Assembly (NCBI RefSeq): GCF_000340215.1
Contig: NW_006921535.1
Coordinates: 4,016,596-4,080,595, forward strand
Direction: 5' to 3'
From: Pseudocercospora fijiensis CIRAD86
Taxonomy: Eukaryota > Ascomycota > Dothideomycetes > Mycosphaerellales > Mycosphaerellaceae
DNA length: 64,000 bases
The notes under the pieces were generated by a model. That model had not been told where the DNA came from. It did no database searches and worked only from the letters and a program-made list of their open reading frames with translations. This document shows, in pieces, positions 45,670 to 56,069 of the stretch (its first letter is position 1; each line of letters opens with the position of its first letter). The position numbers and the translations under genes were made by a program.

Positions 45670-47604
45670 ATGGCACAGGATGAGAAGGTTGAAAAAAGGC
45701 CAAAGTCCTTTGAGGCCCTCACTCCAGAACTATCCACATGGATCCTGGACTTCACAAAAGGCATGGGATTCGCCCGCACAACGCCAGTCCAGGCCATGGC
45801 CATTCCACTCTTGATGGGCAACAAAGATCTTGTCGTCGAAGCTGTCACTGGAAGCGGAAAGACCTTGAGCTTTCTCATACCACTTGTAGAGCGCATCCTG
45901 AAAGCTGAGGATCCGAACAAGAAAGGCTATGTACGGTCGATCGTGGTTGCGCCGACGAAAGAATTGGCCAGTCAGATCTATCATGTACTCGCTGGATTAT
46001 TGGACTTTCATGCGCCATCAGCTGCTATGATGAAGCAAAGCAATAAGCCTGAAGAGGACAGCGAAGACGAAGATATGGACGATGCGGACATTGAAGAAGT
46101 ACCACCCGGACCTTATGTGATACCGCAGCTGCTCGTTGGTGGCAGAACGAAGCCTTCGGAAGATCTGGCCACCTTCTCAACTCTGAACCCAAACATCCTC
46201 ATAGGCACACCGAAGCGACTGGTCGAGGTGCTTCATTCATCAAAAGTCGTGCTGAAGAGACACTGGTTCGACCTGCTGGTGCTGGACGAAGCAGATCGAC
46301 TGCTTGACCCTAATTTCCAACCAGATTTGCAGAAGATTTTGGAACTTGTGCCTAAGGAGCGTCGAACAGGTTTGTTCAGCGCTTCAATTTCGGAAGCAGT
46401 GGATGAGCTTGTTCGAGTCGGCATGAGATATCCCTTCAAAATCAGCGCCAAAGTTCGTAGTAAGTCTGGAGCACTGGACAAACGCACACCGGAAAGTCTG
46501 AAGTTGTACCACCTCGTCACCAAGCCGACATTGAAACTACCACACTTGAAGAATATTCTCGAGAGGGCGCAAGCGGAGAAGACGATTGTGTATGTCTCGA
46601 CGAGAGCTGGTGTCGATTACTGGAACCACGTCCTACCTGCGGTCTTAGGCGTATCGGTCTATCCTCTCCACGGCGATCACAAATCTGCAATCCGCACCAA
46701 GAACTTACAAAGATTTCGCGACTCAACCACTCCTGCTATTCTTCTCACAACAGACGTGCTAGCTCGCGGCATCGACATACCAGACATCGACCTAGTTATC
46801 CAACTCGACCCACCCAAGCAACCCAAGGACTTTATCCATCGCTGCGGCCGGACTGGTCGTGCAGGGAAACGTGGCATGGCTATCACATTTCTCAGCGAAG
46901 GTGCCGAAGAGGACTACATCCGATACTTGAGCCTGCAAGGCACACTTCTAGAACCCTACCCAGATCCCCTCACCATACCCCCAGAAACCGCCGAAGAAAC
47001 AATCTTCAAAATCCGAACCCTCCTAACATCAAAACGCGAACTTCACGACCGCTCCCAAAAAGCCTTCGTCTCCTGGCTCCAAGCCTACACAAAAACCCTC
47101 CCAACCGACATATTCTCCATCCGCAAACTCAACTGGCCCGAAACCGCAAAATCTTGGGCTCTCCTCCGCTGGCCCAAAATGCCAGAACTCAAACGTCACT
47201 TTCCCGAAGCAGTCGCGAATCGTTCTCACGCTTTAGATCTACCCTCAGATTTCCATCTCGACTATATCTCCTACTCGGATAAAGTCAGGGAAGCCAAGCG
47301 TTTAGCAGATCATGCTGCGTATGCCAGAGGTGAGGTTCCGGAAAGCAGGAAGAGTAAAGAGTTGAAGGGTAAGGCTGCGGCTGCCAGGTTGAGGAAGGAT
47401 AGGGCTTGGAGTGATCAGAAAGGTGCGAAAGCTGATCGGGAGGTGAGGAGGAGTAAGAAGGAGGTCAGGAGGAAGGCTGAGGGGATGGCGAAGATGAGTG
47501 AGGATGAGAAGAGGAAGGAGAGGGAGTTGAATGATTTGATTGCGAAAGTGAGGGCGCAGAATGCTGCTAAGGCAGAGGAGCATTTTGAGGGGTTTGGGGA
47601 TTAG
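45670..47604 (+). CDS. SPB4: ATP-dependent rRNA helicase Spb4 (DEAD box, DDX55 family)
   Basis: An intronless gene of 644 aa. Helicase motifs in order: Q motif FARTTPVQ (34-41), Walker A AVTGSGKT (58-65), PTKELASQ (95-102), DEAD (206-209), SAS at 237-239 where most relatives have SAT, LARGIDIPDID and HRCGRTGRAGK. An acidic insert (EEDSEDEDMDDADIEE) sits between motifs Ia and Ib. The C-terminus carries the Spb4-specific extension (FVSWLQAYTKTLPTDIFSI, then LPSDFHLDYISYSDKVREAK) and a Lys/Arg-rich coiled coil. Spb4 remodels pre-60S rRNA in the nucleolus and is essential in yeast. The gene is convergent with the V-ATPase gene, 165 bp apart. Confidence 0.96.
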   Translation: MAQDEKVEKRPKSFEALTPELSTWILDFTKGMGFARTTPVQAMAIPLLMGNKDLVVEAVTGSGKTLSFLIPLVERILKAEDPNKKGYVRSIVVAPTKELASQIYHVLAGLLDFHAPSAAMMKQSNKPEEDSEDEDMDDADIEEVPPGPYVIPQLLVGGRTKPSEDLATFSTLNPNILIGTPKRLVEVLHSSKVVLKRHWFDLLVLDEADRLLDPNFQPDLQKILELVPKERRTGLFSASISEAVDELVRVGMRYPFKISAKVRSKSGALDKRTPESLKLYHLVTKPTLKLPHLKNILERAQAEKTIVYVSTRAGVDYWNHVLPAVLGVSVYPLHGDHKSAIRTKNLQRFRDSTTPAILLTTDVLARGIDIPDIDLVIQLDPPKQPKDFIHRCGRTGRAGKRGMAITFLSEGAEEDYIRYLSLQGTLLEPYPDPLTIPPETAEETIFKIRTLLTSKRELHDRSQKAFVSWLQAYTKTLPTDIFSIRKLNWPETAKSWALLRWPKMPELKRHFPEAVANRSHALDLPSDFHLDYISYSDKVREAKRLADHAAYARGEVPESRKSKELKGKAAAARLRKDRAWSDQKGAKADREVRRSKKEVRRKAEGMAKMSEDEKRKERELNDLIAKVRAQNAAKAEEHFEGFGD

Positions 47605-47769
47605 GTAGTGCATCATCGCAGCATAGGAATGACTGGAACATTGGCCGCCCTCTGCTCATTCCCGTGAAATTGTGGGATTTGCTTTCTGAAGGTATACATG
47701 CTGGTATCCGTATCAATTTACATGCCCTTTCCTATCCTCGAACGCCATTGCTGCTCTTGTCATCGCTTC

Positions 47770-49041
47770 TCAAAACACGCTGATATAGTTGTTGACGCGA
47801 TCTTTTTGATTTTGGGCAATGCATTCCGAGATCCATGTAATGTTTCGTACTTCCTGGAATATACGTCAGTATCGTGTCCTACTTGTGTGCGCTGTTCATG
47901 ACTCACCTGTTCCCGCAGCTTCACCCAAGCATATACTACGGCGTGTGTAAATTGGTATGTGAATGCCATTTTGCTCAGCTCCATCTCCTTCTGATAGAAC
48001 AAATCTTCCAGACTCTTGCCCTCGTCACCTCCAATGCCGCCGCTCTGGTTTCCGATGGAGTTGCCGCCCATGCCTGTCTGGTCCAGCATGGTCCGGTAGT
48101 CGTGGACGCCGTCGACCGCTATCCGTACGCCTTCCACATCATCCGCCCTGCTCAGCATCAGGGTACCTTCTGGGTGTAGACGTCCAAAATTCGGGTACAG
48201 CTTCTTGCGATCTTGCTTGCTCAATTCTGTGCCAAAGCTGTTGAGCGTGATGTTTATGCTTCTTCGGTCGGCTTCAAACTCGAGGATTTCGCTCATCACG
48301 TCCTGTGTGGGCGTGCCTGCAATACCGGGCGCGGTGTTCACGAAATGGTGGAAGTCTTCCAGGTAGTTCTTGTAAAGTGTGTTCCTGATGATCTCAATAT
48401 TGAGCTCATCGAGATCTTGGTGGGAGAGTGACCCCTTGAAGTATGGCGCCAGCGGTGTCTCGATCAGCACCGAATTGTACAGCTCTTCGATATTCGCCGC
48501 CACGCATAGTACAGGCATCGTCTCAAACCAGCCCAGCGGGTGACATCGCTCTAGCAGCTCTTTCGTGTCTCGTTCGTGGAGAGTACCGGTAATCAATAGC
48601 GCAACGTTGTCGATCATGTAGGCGTAGGTCAGGTATTCCATGAATTTGGCAAGACTGCCCGTCGCCTGCGCCTGGACATATCGGAACTCTGCGACGAGTT
48701 TATCGAGCAGCTTATCGGCGAGTGCAGACGTTGATGGGTTGGGCGCGAGGGAGGCGAGGAAGTCGCCGTACGCTGGACCGAGCTGGAGTTTGACGTCTGT
48801 ATGTGGCTACCTTAGCATTCCCATCTGCTACACCCTATTTTCCCCGTGCATACCATCGATGTTCTCGCACTGAGTGAGGTTGCCGTAGTTTTGGCCGGTG
48901 AGGAGTGTGTTGCGGTAGCCACGGACTATGCCTTCGACGTAGCCATTTGTCGCATTCTGCGTAGCGCAACAGATGTTAGCATGCTTGGACATATACCAAC
49001 GCCATAGCACGTCTGCTTACATAGAACATGCCCTCAGCCAT
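47770..49041 (-). CDS. VMA6: V-type proton ATPase subunit d (Vma6)
   Basis: Four exons, 49041-49021, 48956-48854, 48796-47907 and 47853-47770, with introns of 64, 57 and 53 bp, all GT..AG. The first exon has only seven codons (MAEGMFY). Splicing gives 365 aa starting MAEGMFYNATNGYVEGIVRG and ending ECIAQNQKDRVNNYISVF, both hallmarks of subunit d. Internal landmarks are MEYLTYAYMIDNVALLITGT and CHPLGWFETM. The protein sits on the cytosolic side of the Vo ring, couples the central stalk to the c-ring and is needed for vacuolar acidification. It has no membrane helix, as expected. An insertion of Gly/Asn (MGGNSIGNQSGGIGGDEG) before LEDLFYQKEM makes it slightly longer than the yeast protein. Confidence 0.96.
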
Positions 49042-49687
49042 TTTGGCCGTGCTGATGATGGACTGGGAATTCGAGGAGGCGTATTGTCGTTAGAGCTAGC
49101 TACATGTACTCTGTGCCGCCTGCTTGTCGAAGTCCAGAGGCGAGAGCTTCCAAGAAGCTTTGACCGAATCCGACAAAGACATCGTCAGCGTCATTCATCA
49201 CCCTCCATCACATGCAGTTATGCAATGGCACCGGCCTTTTGAGCATGATACTTTCATCAATACATTCAGACCACATTGTGCAGCCCGTAGGAACATCACT
49301 TCAACTCATTCATCACGCTGTAGGGCACGACCGTGCTACCGAAGCCACTTAAAGCGATGACGACAGCAAAGGTCAAGGAAAGCGAAACATGTTCATCAAC
49401 ATTTGGATACCGTGTACTTCGTCGTTAAATGGTATAATACATCAAGCAAGCAATACCAAGCAATGTGCCCATGCAGCAATAGGCGATCAGGCTCTCACAA
49501 GCCATCGCGATTCATCTCGCGCGATCAATACATCAAACGTGGCTCGACTCTAGCGCTCCAGCGCGAATTGGTCCCAGACGCCTGAGATTTTGGTTCAAAT
49601 TCCAGTCAAACGCCATTTTCGTAGATCAAAAACAACCGGTCCATAAGTAAATCGCAAGCAAGGAGTTCTACCGTAGTAGCAGGCGGT
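49042..49687. other. Intergenic between the V-ATPase gene start and the 3' end of the next gene
   Basis: No gene seen. It holds the V-ATPase promoter. A GGTTCAAATTCC string near 49593 looks like a tRNA T-loop, but no cloverleaf can be drawn around it. Confidence 0.5.
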
Positions 49688-50692
49688 TTAATCCAGCTCC
49701 ATCGCATGAGCGGCGCAGCCACCGAGAGGTTGACTGTATGCCTCCGTGATGGCAGCGGTGGCCTCATTCTGAGACGCAGTGATAGGGTCAGTCTCAGCGC
49801 GAAGGACGCCTCCAGGCGCAGCAAGCTCGAGCGCTGGCAGCATCTGTAGACGTGGGATAAGCTGAGATGGGTCGGTGGTGATGCGGCGTGCTTCGGTGAG
49901 GTCGTCGGAGAATACCAGATACTCATGCTGACCGTTGTGAGCATTGAGCGCGGCGACAATGTATCCCGGGATGGAGCTGTTCTCAAACCAGACTGCGACT
50001 TCGGTAAGACCTGGGTAATGGTTTTGAATCCACTTCGAGTAGGCTTTCTGGTTGATTTGACGGGCCTCGGTGGAGTCCATGCGGCAGAACGAGATCCCTA
50101 GACGACGAGTTGCTTCGTCGACTAGAGGCTCGTCGGTGGCTTCTCGTATGGAAGGTGGAAGGACCAGTTGAGCCAGATCATCTGAGCCAGCAGTGGAATC
50201 CATGCGCTGCGACTTGCGGCTGGTCACGGAAGGCCGCTTCGCATGAGCGAAAGGCCTTCGTTCAGACTGTTCTTCGACCCAGGTGCCTGATTGAGATTCA
50301 GCACATGCTGCATAGCCGGGATCGTCAGGGTACAGGATTGTCATTCCCGGTCCATAGATAGCCTTACCGCCAGGCTTGATGGATTCTTGGTTGGCAGGCG
50401 TGACTATTGAGCCGTCCTCGGGGATCTCTTCGTCTTCCTCGTCAGCTTGAGAGAACATGTCGCCGCGAGACCGCTTGCGACCGGCCAAAGCGCCTGGAGT
50501 TGCAGCTGGAGCCGAGCAATTTGATGCAAACGCGTTCGAATTAGCGAGGCCGTTTGGCGAAATGCCATTGAGCATGGGAGCATTGTTGCTATCGTTGTGT
50601 TGGATGTAGTGGCTGTTGACAAAATACTGGTTTGGTGCTGCTGGCGGTAGAGCGACGACCGGTGAGTTCTGGTAGAAGCTGTTCGAAGACAT
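49688..50692 (-). CDS. Unknown fungal protein with basic patches and an acidic stretch
   Basis: A single exon of 334 aa from the ATG at 50692 (GCCAAGATGTCT). An in-frame ATG at 50740 would add 16 residues. The N-terminal third is low-complexity, Asn/Pro/Ala-rich. GRKRSRGDMF followed by EDEEIPEDGS gives a possible nuclear signal and an acidic patch. The C-terminal half looks folded: RRLGISFCRMD, KAYSKWIQNHYPGLTEVAVW, IPGYIVAALNAHNGQHEYLV and DPSQLIPRLQMLPALE. I recognise no named domain. It is probably a conserved ascomycete protein, but that is inference from its codon style and ordered C-terminus. It is divergent from the tRNA methyltransferase gene across 1.5 kb. Confidence 0.75.
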   Translation of the reverse strand: MSSNSFYQNSPVVALPPAAPNQYFVNSHYIQHNDSNNAPMLNGISPNGLANSNAFASNCSAPAATPGALAGRKRSRGDMFSQADEEDEEIPEDGSIVTPANQESIKPGGKAIYGPGMTILYPDDPGYAACAESQSGTWVEEQSERRPFAHAKRPSVTSRKSQRMDSTAGSDDLAQLVLPPSIREATDEPLVDEATRRLGISFCRMDSTEARQINQKAYSKWIQNHYPGLTEVAVWFENSSIPGYIVAALNAHNGQHEYLVFSDDLTEARRITTDPSQLIPRLQMLPALELAAPGGVLRAETDPITASQNEATAAITEAYSQPLGGCAAHAMELD

Positions 50693-52221
50693 CTTGGCGG
50701 TGTATGAAGAAGCTGGGTCAGTATCAAGATCTAACAACATCAATTGCTTATCCTGCTGCAAACGTCGAGCTGCAAGCAATGCAGGTGTCTGCTGGCCACC
50801 TGTGGTTGTTGAATAAATGCAGTGATGGAGGAGTGTGGTCGGAGCAGACTGCTGGTGGATTGAGGTAAAGTTGGGCCAGTGTGGTGTGGCCTGGCAACGA
50901 GGTATCGATTGATGGAAGGTCTGGCGACGACAACGAGGTCGTAATGGATGGTACGATGAAGATCTGGTGGAGGAGCAACGAGAACTCGATTTAGTTGTGA
51001 TGATGAGAATTGGTGGTGTGAGCAGCTCCGCGAGTGTGTGATGAGGATGCGAGCCTTGCCGGTGTGGTGAGTAGCAGAGTGAGAGATGGAGAAGAGAAAG
51101 CAGAAGTTGGATCGCCGTTGCCGTCGTCCAGAGATCCGGGTCTGTGCGGCTTGTGGGGAAGCGACGAATCGCAGGCCGCGAGCTGTGCGCTAGACTGATG
51201 AGCGACAGGTAGGGATGTAGATATCCGGTATTATGTATACTAGGAACTGATTATTGGCCCTGTATGCACCGTTTACGGTATAATATTAATATACCAGTAT
51301 ATACCCGGTGTATGTAGGTGAGGGCCCGTGCGAATACCTTAATAGCCTAGGAAATCCGGCTGCTAAGCCTGTATCCAGGCTGTTATTAGCGTATTACATA
51401 ACTCCTCTATAGGTGTATACTAGGCCTCCGGCTCCGGGCCTCCGGCCGTGAAGGCTGTATACATGGTATAATATACAATGTGTATACCATATACTGGATG
51501 GTGGGCACCGTGGGCTCCATCACTAGCGACAGGAACCGCACAACGTTTGCAGAGCTTCTTGGCCGCTGACACTCACTTCACCGCACTTTATCAGACTGCG
51601 ACGACAAACGTGATGTGACATTCCAGCAGAGTTTCTGTTTCTGTTTCTGGGCCCGGGTCAGCTTTCCAGCCACCACACTTTCTTACCTATTTCTTCGGCT
51701 GTGAACTGTCCCGAGTCTGCACGGAGAGCGTGCGAGCTTATTATATTGCCACCTCATGCCATCGTTTCAGTTGCCAGAGCCTTAAGCTTGCGCTGCTCCT
51801 CACTTGGCTTTGTTCTTGATCACTTTTGCGGCAAACGATGCTTCTCATCGGTGGTTGCATTCGATGAGTTGCTCGCTTCAGTCCAGCACCGCTCATGTTC
51901 GGAGATGCATGTGTTCAGTTCAGGGGAAATGCTACGGCTGTTCGTGCTGGAGGTGAATTTATGCGTTGAGATTACTGCTGCACTGCGTTGCGCGTAGAGG
52001 AATCCGTCTTCCCGATGCCTGTTGAGTCACATATGATGACAAGAGTGAGGTCGCTGGTCTGCTAAAGTGATGTCGTACCTAATAATGGAAGGTAGCGTAG
52101 CGAGGTCGAGCCGCGCCAAGCGGAAGCGAAAGCTACGCAAACTTTAGTAGACTATTCAATGCAATTCAAAATTTGATTTTCGCACTTCTCAAGGTGCGCA
52201 CCACCAAGATCGAAGACGACC
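50693..52221. other. Divergent promoter region with a foldback element
   Basis: This 1.5-kb region is shared upstream DNA of the unknown gene (leftward) and the Trm4 gene (rightward). It contains the TA-rich foldback candidate at 51223-51499. The rest is host-like and no further gene is supported; the frame at 51701-51997 has no motif. Confidence 0.55.
51223..51499. repeat. Candidate MITE or foldback element, 277 bp
   Basis: The left end ATCCGGTATTATGTATAC and the right end GTATACCATATACTGGAT are imperfect inverted repeats (14 of 18 positions agree). Inside lies TA-rich sequence with many copies of GTATA/TATAC and a small GC-rich palindromic stretch (CCTCCGGCTCCGGGCCTCCGG). No coding capacity. 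No clear target duplication is seen. Confidence 0.5.
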
Positions 52222-54954
52222 ATGCCGCGAGGGGGCAAGAGAGGTGGTCGCGGAGGCGGTGGAAGAGGACGGAGAGGAGGTGGTGGCGGCGGGCAGAGAA
52301 ACTTCCAGGACAATCGAGTTTCGTTCGAAAATGTCGACAAGCGGAACGAGAATTTCGAGAACTATTACAACACCATCGGCATCGTACCGGATGGCGAAGA
52401 GCGAGAAGCATTTTGGAAGGCTCTGCGGAAAGAGCTTCCCAATTCCTTCCGCTTCACGGGATCCAAAGGACATGCGCTGAGCGTCCGCGACAACCTCGTC
52501 AACCGCTTCTTCCCTCTGCTCGAAAAGATCAAGCATGAAGGTCGTCCGGTCGACCTACCAAAGCCTATGCCATGGTATCCAAATGGGCTCGCGTACAGCA
52601 TGACCACGCCAAAGAATGTTGTCAGAAAATACGAGCCTTTCAAGGAGTTTCAGAAATTCCTCGTCAGCGAAACCGGTGTCGGGAACATCAGCAGGCAAGA
52701 GGAAGTTAGTATGATACCACCGCTACTCCTGGACGTTGAGCCACATCACACAGTCCTAGATCTTTGTGCTGCGCCCGGCAGTAAGAGTGCGCAACTGGTC
52801 GAGTTACTGCATGCTGGAGAAGAGGAGCGAGTCTCTCGTTCTATTCAGCAGGCCAATGGCAAGCTCACTCTAGGCGAAGGCGAAAGCGTGCAACCAGACT
52901 CCGGTCGATCCACAGGTATTCTCGTTGCGAATGATGTCAATTACCAGCGAGCACAGATGCTTGTTCACCAAGTTAAGCGCCTGAACTCGCCCAACTTGAT
53001 CGTTACGAACCACGATGCCACGATGTTTCCATCAATCGCAACTTCACAAGAGATACTTCCAAATGGTCAGAAGAAGGGCGGTTGGCTGAAATTTGATCGC
53101 ATTCTTGCAGATGTACCATGCAGTGGAGACGGCACCTGCAGAAAGAATCCTAGTATCTGGAAAGAATGGACACCTCAAAATGGCCTTGGGCTCTATATCA
53201 CACAAGTTCGCATCCTCACAAGAGCGCTTCAAATGCTCAAGGTGGGCGGCAGGGTAGTCTACAGCACCTGCAGTTTGAACCCAGTGGAGAATGAGGCTGT
53301 CATTTCCTCAGCCATTGAGCGATGCGGAGGTGTGTCCAAAGTGAGACTTTGTGACTCTTCCGATCGTCTACCAGGTCTACATCGAAAGCCAGGCCTCAAG
53401 GATTGGAGCATTATGAGCCGGAGCGGCACGATTTACGAATCATGGGCAGAAGCATCTCAATTTGAACAAGAGGGCAGCAAGATCGTGCCTGGCATGTTTC
53501 CTCCGGAGGAGGCGGAAGAGATTCCTCTTCAGAATTGCATCAGAGTATATCCGCATCAGCAAGACACTGGCGGATTCTTCATCGCAGCATTGGAGAAGCT
53601 AGGCGAGATTCGTGCAAAGGCAGAACCTGATACCAAGTCCGGGAGCAGAGACTGGACATTCGTCAAGCCACAAATTCCAGAGAAGACCATGTTTACCGAG
53701 ACAAACGAGAAAATCACGAACGGAGTTGTAGCAAAGCCCAAGGTGGTGGATGCCAGCTCCATTGCTGACGATGGCACCATCGCAGGACAGAAGCGAGCTG
53801 CTCCTGGTGATGATCATGATGAGGATGCTATTGCAGCAGCGGCAGGTGCAAAGAAGGCCAAGCTTGAAGATGCGCCAAACGACACCAGTGCTGCAATAGC
53901 TGAAGATGGCACCAAGGTTGAAGTGCAAGGCGATGTCAAAGATGCTGTGACAGAGGACGCATTCGGGGAAAGTGTTCCTCAAGAGGCTGCGACACAGCAA
54001 TGGAGAAGGAGGAACGCAGACGCCAACGAGGAGGCTTTCAAGTTCCTCTCACCAGAGCACCCAGAGCTGGTCGGCATCTACAGTTTCTATGACCTGCATT
54101 CTTCCTTTCCTCGAGATCGATTTCTCGTTCGCAATCCTGCTGGAGATCCGGTCAAGGGTATCTACTACGTCGCAAAGCTGATCAAAGACATACTGATCTC
54201 AAATGAGAACCGAGGTATGAAATTCGTTCACGCAGGTGTGAAGATGTTCATGAAGCAAGACGTTCAAGGACAGGATATTTGCCGATGGCGCATACAGGCC
54301 GAAGGTCTTCCGATTATAGAAGGCTGGGTGGGAGAGAGCAGAGTGATCAGACTCAGGAAGAAGAGAACTCTGAGAAAACTCCTGGTGGAGATGTTCCCCA
54401 AGGTCGCCACGACTCAGCACGAAGATGGCACGGAGACTGGAGGCTGGAAGGATCTCGGCGAAATTGGCGAGCAAGTCAACAGTATCGGAGGAGGATGCTG
54501 CGTCCTTCGCGTCGAGGCAACGCCCGACGCTGGAACAGATGAGTTCAAAGAGCCTCTCACCTTACCATTATGGCGTAGCAAAGCAAGCGTCAATCTCATG
54601 CTGCCGAAGGAAGACCGACGAGCGATGCTCCTTCGAATCTACAACGAGGATGTGGAGTTGATCAATCACTCAGACCCTAAGCAAAATGGCGGGCGAGAGT
54701 TCAAGAGAGAGGCAAAGGAGGCAAGGGGCAGTGTGTCTGGTCAGGCAGAGGTTGAACAAGTGCAGCACAAAACGGAAGACGCAGGCAATGAGCAGGATGC
54801 AACGCCAGGCGCAGGAGATCAAGTCGTGGACCAGGCAAATGGCCTTTCGACCACTGACGCAGACGCGATGTCGCTGGAGGCGGACATGGTGGCTGCTGAG
54901 GATAGCGTGCAGTCGAAGCGGCGCGAGGCCGTCGAAGATGAGGATGGCAAGTAG
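52222..54954 (+). CDS. NCL1: tRNA (cytosine-5) methyltransferase, Trm4/Ncl1 (NSUN2 family)
   Basis: An intronless gene of 910 aa. An RG-rich tail (residues 3-25) is followed by the NOL1/NOP2/Sun-type core. The SAM-binding motif I is DLCAAPGSKSAQ (from D180). Motif IV is DVPCSGDGTCRKNPS with Cys300, and motif VI is STCSLNPVENEA with catalytic Cys350; both cysteines of the two-Cys mechanism are present. VENFYNTI-like wording near the start (NENFENYYNTIGIVP) and the C-terminal segment GWVGESRVIRLRKKRTLRKL match Trm4. The enzyme makes m5C at several tRNA positions in the nucleus. The C-terminal 100 residues are acidic, disordered and not conserved. It is longer than the yeast protein because of low-complexity inserts near 500-600. 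Confidence 0.95.
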   Translation: MPRGGKRGGRGGGGRGRRGGGGGGQRNFQDNRVSFENVDKRNENFENYYNTIGIVPDGEEREAFWKALRKELPNSFRFTGSKGHALSVRDNLVNRFFPLLEKIKHEGRPVDLPKPMPWYPNGLAYSMTTPKNVVRKYEPFKEFQKFLVSETGVGNISRQEEVSMIPPLLLDVEPHHTVLDLCAAPGSKSAQLVELLHAGEEERVSRSIQQANGKLTLGEGESVQPDSGRSTGILVANDVNYQRAQMLVHQVKRLNSPNLIVTNHDATMFPSIATSQEILPNGQKKGGWLKFDRILADVPCSGDGTCRKNPSIWKEWTPQNGLGLYITQVRILTRALQMLKVGGRVVYSTCSLNPVENEAVISSAIERCGGVSKVRLCDSSDRLPGLHRKPGLKDWSIMSRSGTIYESWAEASQFEQEGSKIVPGMFPPEEAEEIPLQNCIRVYPHQQDTGGFFIAALEKLGEIRAKAEPDTKSGSRDWTFVKPQIPEKTMFTETNEKITNGVVAKPKVVDASSIADDGTIAGQKRAAPGDDHDEDAIAAAAGAKKAKLEDAPNDTSAAIAEDGTKVEVQGDVKDAVTEDAFGESVPQEAATQQWRRRNADANEEAFKFLSPEHPELVGIYSFYDLHSSFPRDRFLVRNPAGDPVKGIYYVAKLIKDILISNENRGMKFVHAGVKMFMKQDVQGQDICRWRIQAEGLPIIEGWVGESRVIRLRKKRTLRKLLVEMFPKVATTQHEDGTETGGWKDLGEIGEQVNSIGGGCCVLRVEATPDAGTDEFKEPLTLPLWRSKASVNLMLPKEDRRAMLLRIYNEDVELINHSDPKQNGGREFKREAKEARGSVSGQAEVEQVQHKTEDAGNEQDATPGAGDQVVDQANGLSTTDADAMSLEADMVAAEDSVQSKRREAVEDEDGK

Positions 54955-56069
54955 CAGAAGCCATATACCCGAGCGTGCTGGAGAAGTTGATGACGATAAC
55001 ACCACCGTCTACACAGTCTAGGTGGCCTAGCTCATGTACCATATTCTACTTAAATTACTAGGCCGATGAACGTAATGCGGATCAAGCGCACAGCACAACG
55101 ATGCAGTCAACTTCTTTCCTCTTCTACGTCAATATGCTGCCCTTGCTTGACGCTTGTGTACATCGCGCATGCGAGTTCACGCGCGAAAACGGTTCCTGGA
55201 GAATTCCACGTGCGAGTGACGACTTCAAGGCGGGCGCGGACCGTGACTGGCGGCAACTCTCTTGCGTCTTGTACGGGTTGTTTGTTGTTGAAGTCGGTGT
55301 CTTGAAAGAACCGCTAGAATTCATGCCACTGCCACTGCCACTGCCACTGCCACTGCCACTGCCACTGCCACTGCCGATATGCTGCCGCTGCCGCGCGGCT
55401 CGAGATTTTCCCCAGTTTCTCCTCATCCACTGCCCTCGGCGAACGCCACGCCACAATTTGCTTCGTGGGCAGTGCCTGCCCTGCGCCTCGACTCTGCTTG
55501 TGGAAGTCGTGTCCATGCACGCTCTGTCGGGCAGGGCCGCCCACAACCAGGAACGTCAGCCAAGGCCCAGCATTGATGGGATGGGATGGCATGACTACGG
55601 CTCAGGTGCGAGGTCGCGTTATCAGTCCATCGGAGCTAACAGGCCGGCTAGAACTATCGTAAAGCGAGCGTTCCTACTCCTAAGCGACTTGTAGTGGCCT
55701 CAGGAAGGATCGCGGTAGCACCACCCTCACCCTCACCACGCCGCGCCGCCTCGCCTGGCCTCGCCTCGCCTCGCCTCATTGCCTTTCCTTCTTTGTTCTT
55801 TTCGTGTATCCCTTATACCATTTGTCGCTCTCATCGCCCTTTCCATTCGCTGTTTCGCGCCTTCCTGATTTCATGTCACGCCCGCGTCCGCGTACGATGC
55901 GCGGGCGGCTGGCGTCGGCTTCGTCATCGGATCTGCGGGCCAACAAAGATCCAAGCCACGCGAGGGCATACAACAATCTCCAGCTTCGCTGTCCGGCCGT
56001 CCGATACTGCTCGCAACGCCATCTGGCGCTCGCCCGTCAAGGGCTGAGCAGGCGGGCAGCCAGTTTGCG
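54955..56069. other. Intergenic with a hexanucleotide microsatellite
   Basis: No gene supported. It holds an eight-unit CCACTG repeat at 55326-55373 and a CTCGCC-type run near 55743-55778. The right end leads into the receptor gene. Open frames on both strands around the repeat are a product of its composition. Confidence 0.55.
55326..55373 (+). repeat. (CCACTG)8 microsatellite
   Basis: Eight perfect consecutive hexamers, 48 bp. The array is a multiple of three in length, so it leaves frames open on both strands and creates apparent Leu-Pro or Gly-Ser repeats. Confidence 0.95.

Noticed and set aside
49540..49610. tRNA-like T-loop string GGTTCAAATTCC
   Set aside because: No acceptor stem, D-arm or anticodon arm can be placed around it.
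55101..55694. 197-codon frame with Leu-Pro repeats
   Set aside because: It is generated by the CCACTG hexamer array and adjoining GC-rich DNA, with no other support.
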